Below, piece by piece: positions 22,200 through 35,590 of a DNA stretch of 64,000 nt. The notes under the pieces are model-generated. The model did no database searches and was not told where the DNA came from. It saw only the letters and a program-made list of their open reading frames with translations. The translations under genes and the position numbers were made by a program. The DNA is from Semisulcospira habei (taxonomy: Eukaryota > Mollusca > Gastropoda > Semisulcospiridae), in contig BTPG01000001.1 in the NCBI GenBank assembly GCA_036245525.1, positions 215,860,092-215,924,091 on the forward strand, read 5' to 3'. Each line of letters starts with the position of its first letter. Position 1 is the stretch's first letter.

Positions 22200-23325
22200 T
22201 TCATGATGACTATTGCGAGTTAATAAGGTAAGGGTTTTATGATGACTATTGTGAGTTAATAACGTGGGGGTTTCATGATGACTATAGTGAGTTAATAAGG
22301 TAACGGTTTCATGATGACTATTGTGAGTTAATAAGGTGGGGGTTTCATGATGACTATTGTGAGTTAATAAGGTAAGGGTTTCATGATGACTATTGTGAGT
22401 TAATAAGGTGGGGGTTTCATGATGACTATAGTGAGTTAATAAGGTAAGGGTTTCATGATGACTATTGTGAGTTAATAAGGTGGGGGTTTCATGATGACTA
22501 TTGTGAGTTAATAAGGTGGGGTTTCATGATGACTATTGTGAGTTAATACGGTAAGGGTTTCATGATGAGTATTGTGAGTTAATAAGGTGGGGGTTTCATG
22601 TGACTATAGTAAGTTAATAAGGTAACGGTTTCATGATGACTATTGTGAGTTAATAAGGTGGGGGTTTCATGATGACTATTGTGAGTTAATAAGGTAAGGG
22701 TTTCATGATGACTATTGTGAGTTAATAACGTGGGGGTTTCATGATGACTATAGTGAGTTAATAAGATGGGGGTTTCATGATGACTATTGTGAGTTAATAA
22801 GGTAAGGTTTCATGATGACTATAGTGAGTTAATAAGGTGGGGGTTTCATGATGAATATAGTGAGTTAATAAGGTGGGGGTTTCATGATCACTATTGTGAG
22901 TTAATAAGGTGGGGGTTTCATGATGACTATAGTGAGTTAATAAGGTAAGGGTTTCATGATGACTATTGTGAGTTAATAAGGTGGGGGTTTCATGTGACTA
23001 TAGTGAGTTAATAAGGTAACGGTTTCATGATGACTATTGTGAGTTAATAAGGTGGGGGTTTCATGATGACTATTGTGAGTTAATAAGGTGGGGGTTTCAT
23101 GATGACTATTGTGAGTTAATAAGGTGGGGGTTTCATGATGACTATAGTGAGTTAATAAGGTAAGGGTTTCATGATGACTATTGTGAGTTAATAAGGTGGG
23201 GGTTTCATGATGACTATAGTGAGTTAATAAGGTAAGGGTTTCATGATGACTATTGTGAGTTAATAAGGTAAGGGTCTCATGATGACTATTGTGAGTTAAG
23301 AAGGTAAAGGTTTCATGATGACTAT

Positions 23326-23585
23326 TCGTGCTGAAGAATATGTCTAAGTTTCAGGTCAAACACAATTTCAATCTTTTGCATGTGTGTAGAGCTGTGATTT
23401 TGAATCTTACGGCTGACACGCGTCACCAGTACACATCTGCCGATACAAAACTGGGTTTCTGGACATTCCAATAGGTCTCACAAACTGTCTGACGATCTGC
23501 TCCGGTTCACAGACACAATCGCTGTTTGACCCATTTCCATGGGTTGTTTTTCAACACGGTACTGGCAAAATGGTTGCCTGATTTG
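23326..23585. other. No recognisable feature
   Basis: Unique-looking sequence between the 36-bp array and a family A copy. Confidence 0.45.
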
Positions 23586-23790
23586 TTAACCCTTTCACTC
23601 TCGAGGAAAGGTGAACACCACCAACTGCAAGTGGCATAGATCCTCATGTCCCATCCTCATGCGCCCGGGTGGTGGGTGGCTCATGAGGATCTATACCACT
23701 TGCTGTCCATGTTTTGTCATCATGTTCCTTGAACGTAGAATTTACGATTCCAGAAAACCAACACGTGGTCACTGGCTGTAAATGGGTGTG
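23586..23790. mobile_element. Family A MITE
   Basis: Starts TTAACCCTTTCACTCTCG. Hairpin GCAAGTGGCATAGATCCTCA against CTCATGAGGATCTATACCAC plus TTGC: the GTGG/CCAC change is paired. The loop is larger and altered. Right end degraded. Confidence 0.65.
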
Positions 23791-24208
23791 CCTGACCAAA
23801 ACTCGTATGGCTAATTCTACCGACGCAATGCAATGGAGGAATAGTGCATAACACTTTTTCTTTTGACCCAAATGAGGGCTCCGCAAAAGACAATCTATTG
23901 ATTCAAACACTGTAAAAAGAGGAAGAATGCGTGGTGGACTCGCTTCGTTGACAATGGCAATGCATTGAGTAGTAACGCGGGAACTGAAGCAGAGACAAAG
24001 ACAACATACCAATCAACAACGTCCTCCGCCTGACAAAGATTGTTATGGTTACCTGATTTTTCTTCCACATTCATTTGGACTGCAAGTCGCGGATTTGAAT
24101 TAGAAGCACCCAAGAGAGACGACCCAAATTTTATTCAAGTCAGCATCAAGGCTCCTTTTTAAATGTGTTACTTGGCATCAGCGATATACTGAAATCTTTG
24201 TAGCACGA
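23791..24208. other. No recognisable gene
   Basis: Unique-looking sequence; short overlapping frames only. Confidence 0.4.
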
Positions 24209-24287
24209 CAAAATGATCCTCACGCCAGATTGACCTGGAGTCATTTTGGAAATGACTCCAGGTCGATCTGGTGTGAGGATTATTTTG
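24209..24287. repeat. Palindrome, about 37-bp arms (family F)
   Basis: AAAATGATCCTCACGCCAGA and CCTGGAGTCATTTT pair with AATGACTCCAGGTCGATCTG and TGTGAGGATTATTTT. Probably a foldback or MITE core without recognisable ends. Confidence 0.55.
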
Positions 24288-24659
24288 AAGTGCATCGTCC
24301 CTCGCTCAGACGAGATCGTCACGCCAAAATCATCTCGGGTTGATGTCACTCTAGAGAGACAATCATTCTGGCGCGTTGCTCCGGCACCTGAGTAGCAAAC
24401 AAACAAACACCCACTCACACCCTCAGTCTCCTATAACCCAGCTTTCGACGCGTTATCGTCTGACCTCGCGTCGTTGCATCGTCCAATGAAAGCGCCCCTA
24501 ACAAGCGGAACGCTATCCAATCCCCAGCGCAGTTACTAACCGGAAGCGCCGGCGTCTCCTCATTGTGTAATTTCGCACATGATCGACTTGGAGTGAACGT
24601 GTTTATCTGGGGGGAGGATCACCCTGGTTCCCAGCGAGTCCATCAGCCTTACAGTGATA

Positions 24660-24736
24660 TCTGCAAGGGGCATAGATCCTCATGAGCCCAGGGCTGCAGA
24701 TGCAAGGGCTCATGAGAATGCTATGCCCCTTGCTTG
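24660..24736. mobile_element. Family A hairpin core
   Basis: GCAAGGGGCATAGATCCTCA pairs with TGAGAATGCTATGCCCCTTG. The GGGG/CCCC change relative to other copies is paired; the right arm has one extra base. Confidence 0.6.
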
Positions 24737-24949
24737 GGTGACATGATCGACTTGGACCGGGTGAAAGCGTTTGTCCGGGATTTCCGCGAGGGTCATCTTC
24801 GTTCACCGCAAGTATCTCGGCGACCATGCCATCTGGAAGGGGAATACAGTCTTATGAGTTCAGATGCAGTGGCTCTGAGCTTCTTCTAGCAGCAAGGGTC
24901 AACATGCATTACCCCTGGGTGTCCAGAGGTTCTACATCCATTTTCATTC

Positions 24950-25076
24950 CTCGGGCTCATGAGGATCTATGCCTCTCGCTGGACATCCGTGTTCTCTGGA
25001 CGGCGTGGTCTCTTCGATGCTGAACTGACAAACGATTTCAGAAACAGGATCTGCGACCTCTAGTAGTGAAGGAGGT
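24950..25076. mobile_element. Family A MITE, right half
   Basis: GGGCTCATGAGGATCTATGC then CTCTCGCTGGACATCC, ending near CTAGTAGTGAAGGAGG. Left arm missing. Confidence 0.5.
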
Positions 25077-25204
25077 ACATGTGGAGACAGTTGGCCCTGG
25101 CTGGCAAAAGGCTAATTTGTGAATAACTATGGATTTGTCCCTCGCCGGGCCCAGACAAGAGGCTGGGAAAAGGGTTGGCCCAAATCCTCTTGACACTCAT
25201 GCAC

Positions 25205-25330
25205 TTATCCCTTCATTACCTGCTCAGCGTGAGGAACATCTGCAGGAGATGCTACCCACCCAAGGGGCATGGATTTTCGAGAGCGTCTGCGGCCGCAAGC
25301 GGCTGATGAGAATCTATGCGTCTTGCAGAA
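25205..25330. mobile_element. Family A relic, strongly degraded
   Basis: CCTTCATTACCTGCTCAG recalls the family A left end and GATGAGAATCTATGCGTCTT the right hairpin arm. The left arm reads AAGGGGCATGGATTTTCG. Most of the stem pairing is lost. Confidence 0.4.
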
Positions 25331-25460
25331 AAAAAGAGAAAAAGCGCAGAGATCCTTGACTTTGTTACGGTAATCGCGTCAGAAGCAAAACAGATCTCAC
25401 AGTCTGGGTGCGTCATATCATAACGCGGAAAGACGCGTCACTTGGGAGGAAAGCTGTGTG

Positions 25461-25516
25461 CTGGCCTGTGATTTTGGACCTTACGGCGTAGCCGTAAGGT
25501 CCAAAATCACAGACCA
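25461..25516. repeat. Family H perfect hairpin
   Basis: GGCCTGTGATTTTGGACCTT plus ACGGC pairs with GCCGTAAGGTCCAAAATCAC plus AGACCA across a GTA loop. A degraded copy is at 20295-20370, so this is a dispersed family. Confidence 0.6.
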
Positions 25517-26149
25517 TCACTCATAATTACGTCATCTCGAACTAATGTCCTTATTTTCACTCCCCTCCAGCTGATCAATTCATAGACGTTTGTTTCTGCG
25601 CAACCTGCCGGCAAACTATGATACATAACTTTCAGCTTGACTTGTTAAGAGTTCTCAAACGGGGAAAAATAATATGGGTTACAGAACAGCCATCAATAGT
25701 GCACCATCATTTGCATACAATTTCATAGCACGGAATTTGTTGTGCGGGTAGCGCGGTCGGATTACAATGAATTTAGCGTTGGCGTCCCTACAGTCTTTTT
25801 TTATTCATATACTGGTTATTTCTGTAAAAGAAAAAGTATCAGCTTTGTTTTCATTTTTCTTGTGAACGTTATGGTAATGTGGTTCTCTATTAGGCTACGA
25901 CTGGTTGGTTTTTGTTGTTGTTGTTGTTGTTGTTAGAAAGTAAGCAATTTACTTGCTGGAAAATTAACACATTTACAGGCTGATTGATTCGTTTTCGCCT
26001 GATGTGCAGCTTGTCGGGATTGCTCAGTGCGGAGGAAAACGAAATCAAATTAAATAAAATGTAAGTCATCAGATTTGGTGACAAAAACCCAGAACTTGTT
26101 ACTAAACATTATTTGTGGCCTCAAAGATATGCTGGTTTGCCGACACCAC
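25517..26149. other. No recognisable gene
   Basis: Unique-looking, AT-rich sequence with a short (GTT)n run near 25912-25935. Confidence 0.45.
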
Positions 26150-26326
26150 CTCACTAACTGCAAAAGGCAAAGAACCTCATGATCTCTCGCAGATGCAGGG
26201 GCTCATGAGGTTCTTTGCCTCTTGTTGACTATATCCGTGCTGCTTGGGTTGCTAAGGAAGTTTCAATGCTGAACTGCCCTAATTTGGAAGACATCATTGT
26301 AGCGCCACTGGTAGTGAATGGATTAA
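26150..26326. mobile_element. Family A MITE
   Basis: Hairpin GCAAAAGGCAAAGAACCTCA against GGTTCTTTGCCTCTTG; the AAAGAACC/GGTTCTTT differences from the consensus are matched on both arms. Right end CTGGTAGTGAATGGATTAA. The 23-bp satellite begins about 40 bp further on. Confidence 0.7.
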
Positions 26327-26367
26327 GACTGACAAGAAGTAATCTGAGCTCCATAAGATAGACTCTG

Positions 26368-29300
26368 ACGTGGAACCCAGCATGCCAGAGAGCTGGAACC
26401 CAACATGACAGTGACGTGGAACCCAGCATGACAGTGACGTGGAACCCAGCATGCCAGAGAGCTGGAACCCAACATGACAGTGACGTAGAACCCAACATGA
26501 CAGTCACGTGGAACCAAACATGACAGTGACGTGGAACCCAACATGACAGTGACATGGAACCCAGCATGCCAGTGACGTGGAACCCAACATGACAGTGACG
26601 TGGAACCCAGCATGCCAGAGAGCTGGAACCCAACATGACAGTGACGTGGAACCCAACATGACAGTGACGTGGAACCCAGCATGCCAGAGAGCTGGAACCC
26701 AACATGACAGTGACGTGGAACCCAGCATGCCAGAAAGCTGGAACCCAACATGACAGTGACGTGGAACCCAACATGACAGTGACGTGGAACCCAGCATGCC
26801 AGAGAGCTGGAACCCAACATGACAGTGACGTGGACTCCAGGATGCCAGAGAGCTGGAACCAACATGACAGTGACGTGGAACCCAACATGACAGTGACGTG
26901 GAACCCAACATGACAGTGACGTGGGACCCAACATGACAGTGACGTGGACTCCAGCATGCCAGAGAGCTGGAATCCAACATGACAGTGACGTGGAACCCAG
27001 CATGACAGTGACGTGGAACTCAACATGCCAGAGAGCTGGAACCCAACATGACAGTGACGTGGAACCCAGCATGCCAGAGAGCTGGAACCCAACATGACAG
27101 TGACGTGGAACCCAACATGCCAGAGAGCTGGACCCCAACATGACAGTGACATGGAACCCAGCATGCCAGAGAGCTGGAACCCAACATGACAGTGACGTGG
27201 AACCCAGCATGCCAGAGAGCTGAAACCCAACATGACAGTGACGTGGAACCCAACATGACAGTGACGTGGAACCCAACATGACAGTGACGTAGGACCCAAC
27301 ATGACAGTGACGTGGAACCCAACATGACAGTGACGTGGAACCCAGCATGACAGTGACGTGAACCCAACATGACAGTGAAGTGGGACCCAACATGACAGTG
27401 ACATGGAACCCAACATGCCAGATAGCTGGAACCCAACATGACAGTGACGTGAAACCCAGCATGCCAGAGAGCTGGAACCCAACATGACAGTGACGTGGAA
27501 CCCAGCATGCCAGTGACGTGGGACCCAACATGCCAGAGAGCTGGAACCCAACATGACAGTGACGTGGATCCCAACATGACAGTGACGTGGAACCCAGCAT
27601 GCCAGAGAGCTGGAACCCAACATGACAGTGCCGTGGACCCCAGCATGCCAGAGATCTGGAACCCAACATGACAGTGACGTGGACCCCAGCATGCCAGAGA
27701 GCTGGAACCAAACATGACAGAGACGTGGAACCCAACATGACAGAGAGATGGAACTCAACATGCCAGAGAGCTGGAACCCAACATGACAGTGTCGTGGACT
27801 CCAGCATGCCAGAGAGCTGGAACACAACATGACAGTGACGTGGAACCCAGCATGCCAGAGAGCTGGAACCCAACATGACAGTGACGTTGAACCCAGCATG
27901 CCAGTGACGTGGGACCCAACATGCCAGAGAGCTGGAACCCAAAATGACAGTGACGTGGACCCCAGCATGTCAGAGAGCTGGCAACCAACATGACAGTGAC
28001 GTGGAACCCAACATGCCAGAGAGCTGGAACCCAACATGACAGTGACGGGAACACAACATGACAGTGACGTGGAACCCAACATGACAGTGACGTGGACCCC
28101 AGCATGCCAGAGAGCTGGAACCCAACATGACAGTGACGTGGAACCCAGCATGCCAGTGATGTGGGAACCAACATGCCAGACAGCTGGAACCCAACATGAC
28201 AGTGACGTGGACTCCAGCATGCCAGAGAGCTGGGACCAAACATGACAGTGACGTGGAACCCAGCATGCCAGAGAGCTGGAACCCAACATGACAGTGACGT
28301 GGAACCCAACATGCCAGAGAGCTGAAACCCAACATGACAGTGACGTGGAACCCAGCATGCCAGAGAGCTGGAACCCAACATGACAGTGACGTGGAACCCA
28401 GCATGCCAGAGAGATAGAACCCAACTTGACAGTGACGTGGAATCCAGCATGCCAGAGAGCTGGTACCCAACATGACAGTGACGTGGAACCCAGCATGCCA
28501 GAGAGCTGGAACCCAACATGACAGTGACGTGGAACCCAGCATGACAGTGACGTGGAACACAACATGCCAGAGAGCTGGAACCCAACATGACAGTGACGTG
28601 GAACCCAGCATGCCAGAGAGCTGGAACCCAACATGACAGTGACGTGGAACCCAGCATGCCAGAGAGCTGGAACTCAACATAACAGTGACGTGGAACCCAG
28701 CATGCCAGAGAGCTGGAACCCAACATGACAGTGACGTGGAACCCAGCATGCCAGAGAGCTGAAACCCAACATGACAGTGACGTGGAACCCAACATGACAG
28801 TGACGTGGACCCAGCATGCCAGAGAGCTGGAACCCAACATGACAGTGACGTGGAAGCCAGCATGCCAGAGAGCTGGAACCCAACATGACAGTGATGTGGA
28901 ACCCAGCATGCCAGAGAGCTGGAACCCAACATGACAGTGACGTGGAACCCAGCATGCCAGAGAGCTGGAACCCAACATGACAGTGATGTGGAATCCAGCA
29001 TGCCAGAGAGCTGGAACCCAACATGACAGTGACGTGGAACCCAACATGACAGTGACGTGGAACCCAACATGACAGTGACGTGGGACCCAACATGACAGTG
29101 ACGTGGAACCCAACATGACAGTGACGTGGAACCAACATAACAGTGATGTGGAACTCAACATGACAGTGACGTGGGACCCAACATGCCAGAGAACTGGAAC
29201 CCAACATGACAGTGACGTGGAACCCAGCATGCCCGAGAGCTGGAACACAACATGACAGTGACATGGAACCCAGCATGCCAGAGAGCTGGAACCCAACATG

Positions 29301-30231
29301 ACAGTAACGTGGAACCCAGCATGCCAGAGAGCTGGACCCCAACATGACAGTGACGTGGAACCCAACATGACAGTGACCTGGAACCCAACATGACAGTGAC
29401 GTGGGACCCAACATGACAGTGACATGGAACCCAACATGACAGTGACGTGGAACCCAACATGACAGTGACGTGGAACCCAACATGACAGTGACGTGGAACC
29501 CAACATGACAGTGACGTGGAACCCAACATGCCAGAGAGCTGGAACCCAACATGACAGTGACATGGAACCCAGCATGCCAGAGAGCTGGAACCCAACATAA
29601 CAGTGACGTGGAACCAGCATGCCAGAGAGCTGGATCCCAACATGACAGTGACGTGGAACCCAACATGACAGTGACGTGGAATCCAACATGCCAGAGAGCT
29701 GGAACCCAACATGACAGTGACGTGGAACCCAACATGACAGTGACGTGGAACCCAGCATGCCAGAGAGCTGGAACCCAACATGACAGTGACGTGGAATAGA
29801 GCATGCCAGAGAGCTTCATCCCAACTTGACAGTGACTTGGAACCCAACATGACAGTGACGTGGAACCCAACATGCCAGAGAGCTGAAACCTAACATGACA
29901 GTGACGTGGAACACAACATGCCAGAGAGCTGAACCCAACATGACATTGACGTGGAACCCAGCATGCCAGAGAGCTGGAACCCAACATGACAGTGACGTGG
30001 AGCCCAGCATGCCAGAGAGCTGGAACCCAACATGACAGTGACGTGGAACCCAGCATGCCAGAGAGCTGGAACCCAACATGACAGTGACGTAGACCCCAGC
30101 ATGCCAGAGAGCTGGAACCCAACATGATAGTGACGTGGAACCCAACATGACAGTGACGTGGAACCCAACATGACAGTGACGTGGAACCCAACATGACAGT
30201 GACGTGGAACCCAACATGACAGTGACGTGGG
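26368..30231. repeat. 23-bp satellite, block 1 (about 168 units)
   Basis: Two 23-bp variants alternate irregularly: A starts AACCCAACATGACAGTGACG and B starts AACCCAGCATGCCAGAGAGC, both ending in TGG. The pair makes a 46-bp dimer. The minus strand has almost no stops, giving frames of up to 801 codons here (Ser-Cys-Trp-Val-Pro-rich); these are not genes. The segment from about 27503 matches block 2 from about 31122, then jumps to match 33.3 kb onward, so block 1 lacks about 1.4 kb present in blocks 2 and 3. Confidence 0.95.
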
Positions 30232-30434
30232 TGACACGTCACTTTAGCGCCAGCACTACAGCTCCATACCTTTCAGCGCCACCATTTCAGCGGGGCGTCT
30301 TTTCAGCACCGTACTTTTTAGCGCCGTACATTTCAGCACGGGGGGGTGATGTCAGCGCCGTACACTTTAGCGCCGCGAGACTTCAGCGCCGTACATCTCA
30401 GCGCCATGAGGGAGGGGGTAAAACTATTGACGTC

Positions 30435-30466
<32 letters not shown>

Positions 30467-30480
30467 CGTCAGAGAGAGAG

Positions 30481-30531
<51 letters not shown>

Positions 30532-31099
30532 ACTTCGTGAGTTACAGATCAGGTCTGAAGGAGTGGTTTGAGTTATATTCAGAGAGGGAGGTGTTGTGAG
30601 TGGTGTGATTGATATTCAGACGGAGTTGAGTTGAAATCGGGTTATTTTTCTGTTCATTACTCCTGACGTTCTTTGCCGTGTAAACATGGCAGAGATTGCA
30701 GAGTCTTACCTAAGCATACGGAGAAAAGAAAAGTTTAGCTACAATTGCTACTCCTTCCGCTTCGATAAGAACAGTACAAAAGATCCAGAATTGTCTTTTT
30801 GGCGATGTGACAATGGTACATGTAAGGCCAGACTGCACATGAGAGATGGGGCAGTGGTGCAGGAGGTGGGGGAGCACCTGTCTCAAGCCCCAAACCAGCC
30901 CAAAATCGCGGCCGCAATTGCAGTTAGTCGCATGAAAGACCAGGCCCGCAATACAAGAGACAGTACGAGGCAAATACTGGCTGACACGCAGGAAGGCCTT
31001 TCAGAAACAACGATTGTGAGTCTCCCTTCCAAGATGTGTTTGGTTCGGACCATCCAGCGGCAGCGGCAAAAAGAACAACAGCACCCACGACTGGCAACC
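30232..31099 (+). mobile_element. Truncated Phantom-like MULE, copy 1
   Basis: Left terminal inverted repeat (ACGTCACTTTAGCGCC and iterated TTCAGCGCCGTAC motifs, 30232-30410), a (GA)n tract (about 30432-30529), 5' leader and the FLYWCH exon. It stops abruptly at about 31099, where CACGACTGGCAACCAACATG passes straight into 23-bp satellite. No right terminus. Nearly identical to the copy at 35278. Confidence 0.88.
30686..31099 (+). pseudogene. FLYWCH zinc-finger exon of Phantom-like transposase, truncated
   Basis: About 138 codons from ATGGCAGAG. Residues 20-60 carry the FLYWCH pattern: aromatic YSFRF, then FWRCDNGTCKARLHM with the two cysteines, followed by a His-containing segment (VGEHLSQAPN). 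FLYWCH domains bind DNA or protein and form the N-terminus of Phantom-type MULE transposases. Here the exon lacks its splice donor and the catalytic exon. The frame continues for about 12 satellite-encoded codons to a stop at 31135. It cannot make a transposase; a FLYWCH-only peptide is conceivable. Confidence 0.8.
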
Positions 31100-34000
31100 A
31101 ACATGACAGTGACGTGGAACCCAGCATGCCAGTGACGTGGGACCCAACATGCCAGAGAGCTGGAACCCAACATGACAGTGACGTGGATCCCAACATGACA
31201 GTGACGTGAAACCCAGCATGCCAGAGAGCTGGAACCCAACATGACAGTGCCGTGGACCCCAGCATGCCAGAGATCTGGAACCCAACATGACAGTGACGTG
31301 GACCCCAGCATGCCAGAGAGCTGGAACCAAACATGACAGAGACGTGGAACCCAGCATGACAGAGAGATGGAACTCAACATGCCAGAGAGCTGGAACCCAA
31401 CATGACAGTGTCGTGGACTCCAGCATGCCAGAGAGCTGGAACACAACATGACAGTGACGTGGAACCCAGCATGCCAGAGAGCTGGAACCCAACATGACAG
31501 TGACGTTGAACCCAGCATGCCAGTGACGTGGGACCCAACATGCCAGAGAGCTGGAACCCAACATGACAGTGACGTGGACCCCAGCATGTCAGAGAGCTGG
31601 CAACCAACATGACAGTGACGTGGAACCCAACATGCCAGAGAGCTGGAACCCAACATGACAGTGACGGGAGCACAACATGACAGTGACGTGGAACCCAACA
31701 TGACAGTGACGTGGACCCCAGCATGCCAGAGAGCTGGAACCCAACATGACAGTGACGTGGAACCCAGCATGCCAGTGATGTGGGACCCAACATGCCAGAC
31801 AGCTGGAACCCAACATGACAGTGACGTGGACTCCAGCATGCCAGAGAGCTGGGACCAAACATGACAGTGACGTGGAACCCAGCATGCCAGAGAGCTGGAA
31901 CCCAACATGACAATGACGTGGAACCCAGCATGCCAGAGAGCTGGAACCCAACATGACAGTAACGTGGAAAATAACATGACAGTGACGTGGAACCCAGCAT
32001 GCCAGAGAGCTGGAAGCCAACATGACAGTGACGTGAACCCCAGCATGCCAGAGAGCTGGAAAACAACATGACAGTGACGTGGAACCCAGCATGACAGAGA
32101 GATGGAACCCAACATGCCCGAGAGCTGGAACCCAACATGACAGTGACGTGGACTCCAGCATGCCAGAGAGCTGGAACCCAACATGACAGTGACGTGGAAC
32201 CCAGCATGCCAGAGAGCTGGAACCCAAAATGACAGTGACGTGGAACCCAGCATGCCAGAGAGCTGGAACCCAACATGAAAGTGACGTGGAACCCAGCATG
32301 CTAGAGAGCTGGAACCCAACATGCCAGTGACGTGGGACCCAGCATGCCAGAGAGCTTGAACCCAACATGACAGTGACGTGGACCCAGCATGCCAGAGAGC
32401 TGGAACCCAACAAGACAGTGACGTGGAACCCAACATGCCAGAGAGCTGGAACCCAACATGACAGTGACGTGGAACCCAACATGACAGTGACATGGAACCC
32501 AACATGACAGTGACGTGGACCCCAGCATGCCAGAGAGCTGGAACCCAACATGACAGTGACATGGAACCCAGCATGCCAGTGACGTGGGACCCAACATGCC
32601 AGAGAGCTGGAACCCAACATGACAGTGACGTGTACTCCAGCATGCCAGAGAGCTGGAAACCAAAATGACAGTGACGTGGAACCATACATGCCAGAGAGCT
32701 GGAACCCAACATGACAGTGACGTGGAACCCAGCATGCCAGAGAGCTGGAACCCAAAAACATGACAGTGACGTGGAACCCAACATGACAGTGACGTCAAAC
32801 CCAGCATGCCAGAGAGCTGGAACCCAACATGACAGTGACGTGGAACCCAGCATGCCAGATAGCTGGATCCCAACATGACAGTGACGTGGAACCCAACATG
32901 ACGGTGACGTGGAACCAAACATGACAGTGACGTGGGACCCAACATGACAGTGACGTGGAACCCAACATGACAGTGACGTGGAACCCAACATGACAGTGAC
33001 GTGGAACCCAACATGACAGTGACGTGGAACCCAACATGCCCGAGAGCTGGAACCCAACATGACAGTGAAGTGGAACCCAGCGTGCCAGAGAGCTGGACCC
33101 AACATGACAGTGACGTGGAACCCAACATGACAGTGACGTGGACCCCAGCATGCCAGAGAGCTGGAACCCAACATGACAGTGACGTGGAACCCAGCATGCC
33201 AGACATCTGGAACCCAACATGACAGTGATGTGGAACCCAGCATGCCAGAGAGCTGGAACCCAACATGACAGTGTCTTGGAACCCAACATGACAGTGACGT
33301 GGAACCCAACATGCCAGAGAGCTGGAACCCAACATGACAGTGACGTGGAACCCAACATGCCAGAGAGCTGAAACCCAACATGACAGTGACGTGGAACCCA
33401 GCATGCCAGAGAGCTGGAACCCAACATGACAGTGACGTGGAACCCAGCATGCCAGAGAGATAGAACCCAACTTGACAGTGACGTGGAATCCAGCATGCCA
33501 GAGAGCTGGTACCCAACATGACAGTGACGTGGAACCCAGCATGCCAGAGAGCTGGAACCCAACATGACAGTGACGTGGAACCCAGCATGACAGTGACGTG
33601 GAACACAACATGCCAGAGAGCTGGAACCCAACATGACAGTGACGTGGAACCCAGCATGCCAGAGAGCTGGAACCCAACATGACAGTGACGTGGAACCCAG
33701 CATGCCAGAGAGCTGGAACTCAACATAACAGTGACGTGGAACCCAGCATGCCAGAGAGCTGGAACCCAACATGACAGTGACGTGGAACCCAGCATGCCAG
33801 AGAGCTGAAACCCAACATGACAGTGACGTGGAACCCAACATGACAGTGACGTGGACCCAGCATGCCAGAGAGCTGGAACCCAACATGACAGTGACGTGGA
33901 AGCCAGCATGCCAGAGAGCTGGAACCCAACATGACAGTGATGTGGAACCCAGCATGCCAGAGAGCTGGAACCCAACATGACAGTGACGTGGAACCCAGCA

Positions 34001-35277
34001 TGCCAGAGAGCTGGAACCCAACATGACAGTGATGTGGAATCCAGCATGCCAGAGAGCTGGAACCCAACATGACAGTGACGTGGAACCCAACATGACAGTG
34101 ACGTGGAACCCAACATGACAGTGACGTGGGACCCAACATGACAGTGACGTGGAACCCAACATGACAGTGACGTGGAACCAACATAACAGTGATGTGGAAC
34201 TCAACATGACAGTGACGTGGGACCCAACATGCCAGAGAACTGGAACCCAACATGACAGTGACGTGGAACCCAGCATGCCCGAGAGCTGGAACACAACATG
34301 ACAGTGACATGGAACCCAGCATGCCAGAGAGCTGGAACCCAACATGACAGTAACGTGGAACCCAGCATGCCAGAGAGCTGGACCCCAACATGACAGTGAC
34401 GTGGAACCCAACATGACAGTGACCTGGAACCCAACATGACAGTGACGTGGGACCCAACATGACAGTGACATGGAACCCAACATGACAGTGACGTGGAACC
34501 CAACATGACAGTGACGTGGAACCCAACATGACAGTGACGTGGAACCCAACATGACAGTGACGTGGAACCCAACATGCCAGAGAGCTGGAACCCAACATGA
34601 CAGTGACATGGAACCCAGCATGCCAGAGAGCTGGAACCCAACATAACAGTGACGTGGAACCAGCATGCCAGAGAGCTGGATCCCAACATGACAGTGACGT
34701 GGAACCCAACATGACAGTGACGTGGAATCCAACATGCCAGAGAGCTGGAACCCAACATGACAGTGACGTGGAACCCAACATGACAGTGACGTGGAACCCA
34801 GCATGCCAGAGAGCTGGAACCCAACATGACAGTGACGTGGAATAGAGCATGCCAGAGAGCTTCATCCCAACTTGACAGTGACTTGGAACCCAACATGACA
34901 GTGACGTGGAACCCAACATGCCAGAGAGCTGAAACCTAACATGACAGTGACGTGGAACACAACATGCCAGAGAGCTGAACCCAACATGACATTGACGTGG
35001 AACCCAGCATGCCAGAGAGCTGGAACCCAACATGACAGTGACGTGGAGCCCAGCATGCCAGAGAGCTGGAACCCAACATGACAGTGACGTGGAACCCAGC
35101 ATGCCAGAGAGCTGGAACCCAACATGACAGTGACGTAGACCCCAGCATGCCAGAGAGCTGGAACCCAACATGATAGTGACGTGGAACCCAACATGACAGT
35201 GACGTGGAACCCAACATGACAGTGACGTGGAACCCAACATGACAGTGACGTGGAACCCAACATGACAGTGACGTGGG
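31100..35277. repeat. 23-bp satellite, block 2
   Basis: Same A/B 23-bp units as block 1, about 180 copies. It is colinear with block 3 at a 5059-bp offset (31374 with 36433, 33720 with 38779) and its 3' part with block 1 at 5046 bp (28674 with 33720). Minus-strand frames reach 1077 codons and even run antisense through the FLYWCH exon; I treat all as artefacts. Confidence 0.95.
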
Positions 35278-35479
35278 TGACACGTCACTTTAGCGCCAGC
35301 ACTACAGCTCCATACCTTTCAGCGCCACCATTTCAGCGGGGCGTCTTTTCAGCACCGTACTTTTTAGCGCCGTACATTTCAGCACGGGGGGGGGATGTCA
35401 GCGCCGTACACTTTAGCGCCGCGAGACTTCAGCGCCGTACATCTCAGCGCCATGAGGGAGGGGGAAAACTATTGACGTC

Positions 35480-35511
<32 letters not shown>

Positions 35512-35525
35512 CGTCAGAGAGAGAG

Positions 35526-35590
<65 letters not shown>

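Larger units (their letters stand above)
20820..23325. repeat. 36-bp satellite, about 44 units, interrupted by a LINE
   Basis: Unit carries GGGTTTCATGATGACTATTG and TGAGTTAATAAGGT. The 36-bp spacing is direct (AAGGTGGGG at 20824 and 20860). Two variants, GGTGGGGGTTTC and GGTAAGGGTTTC, alternate for long stretches, making a 72-bp dimer. The array occupies 20820-21277 and 22200-23325; a truncated RTE element lies between. Confidence 0.95.
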
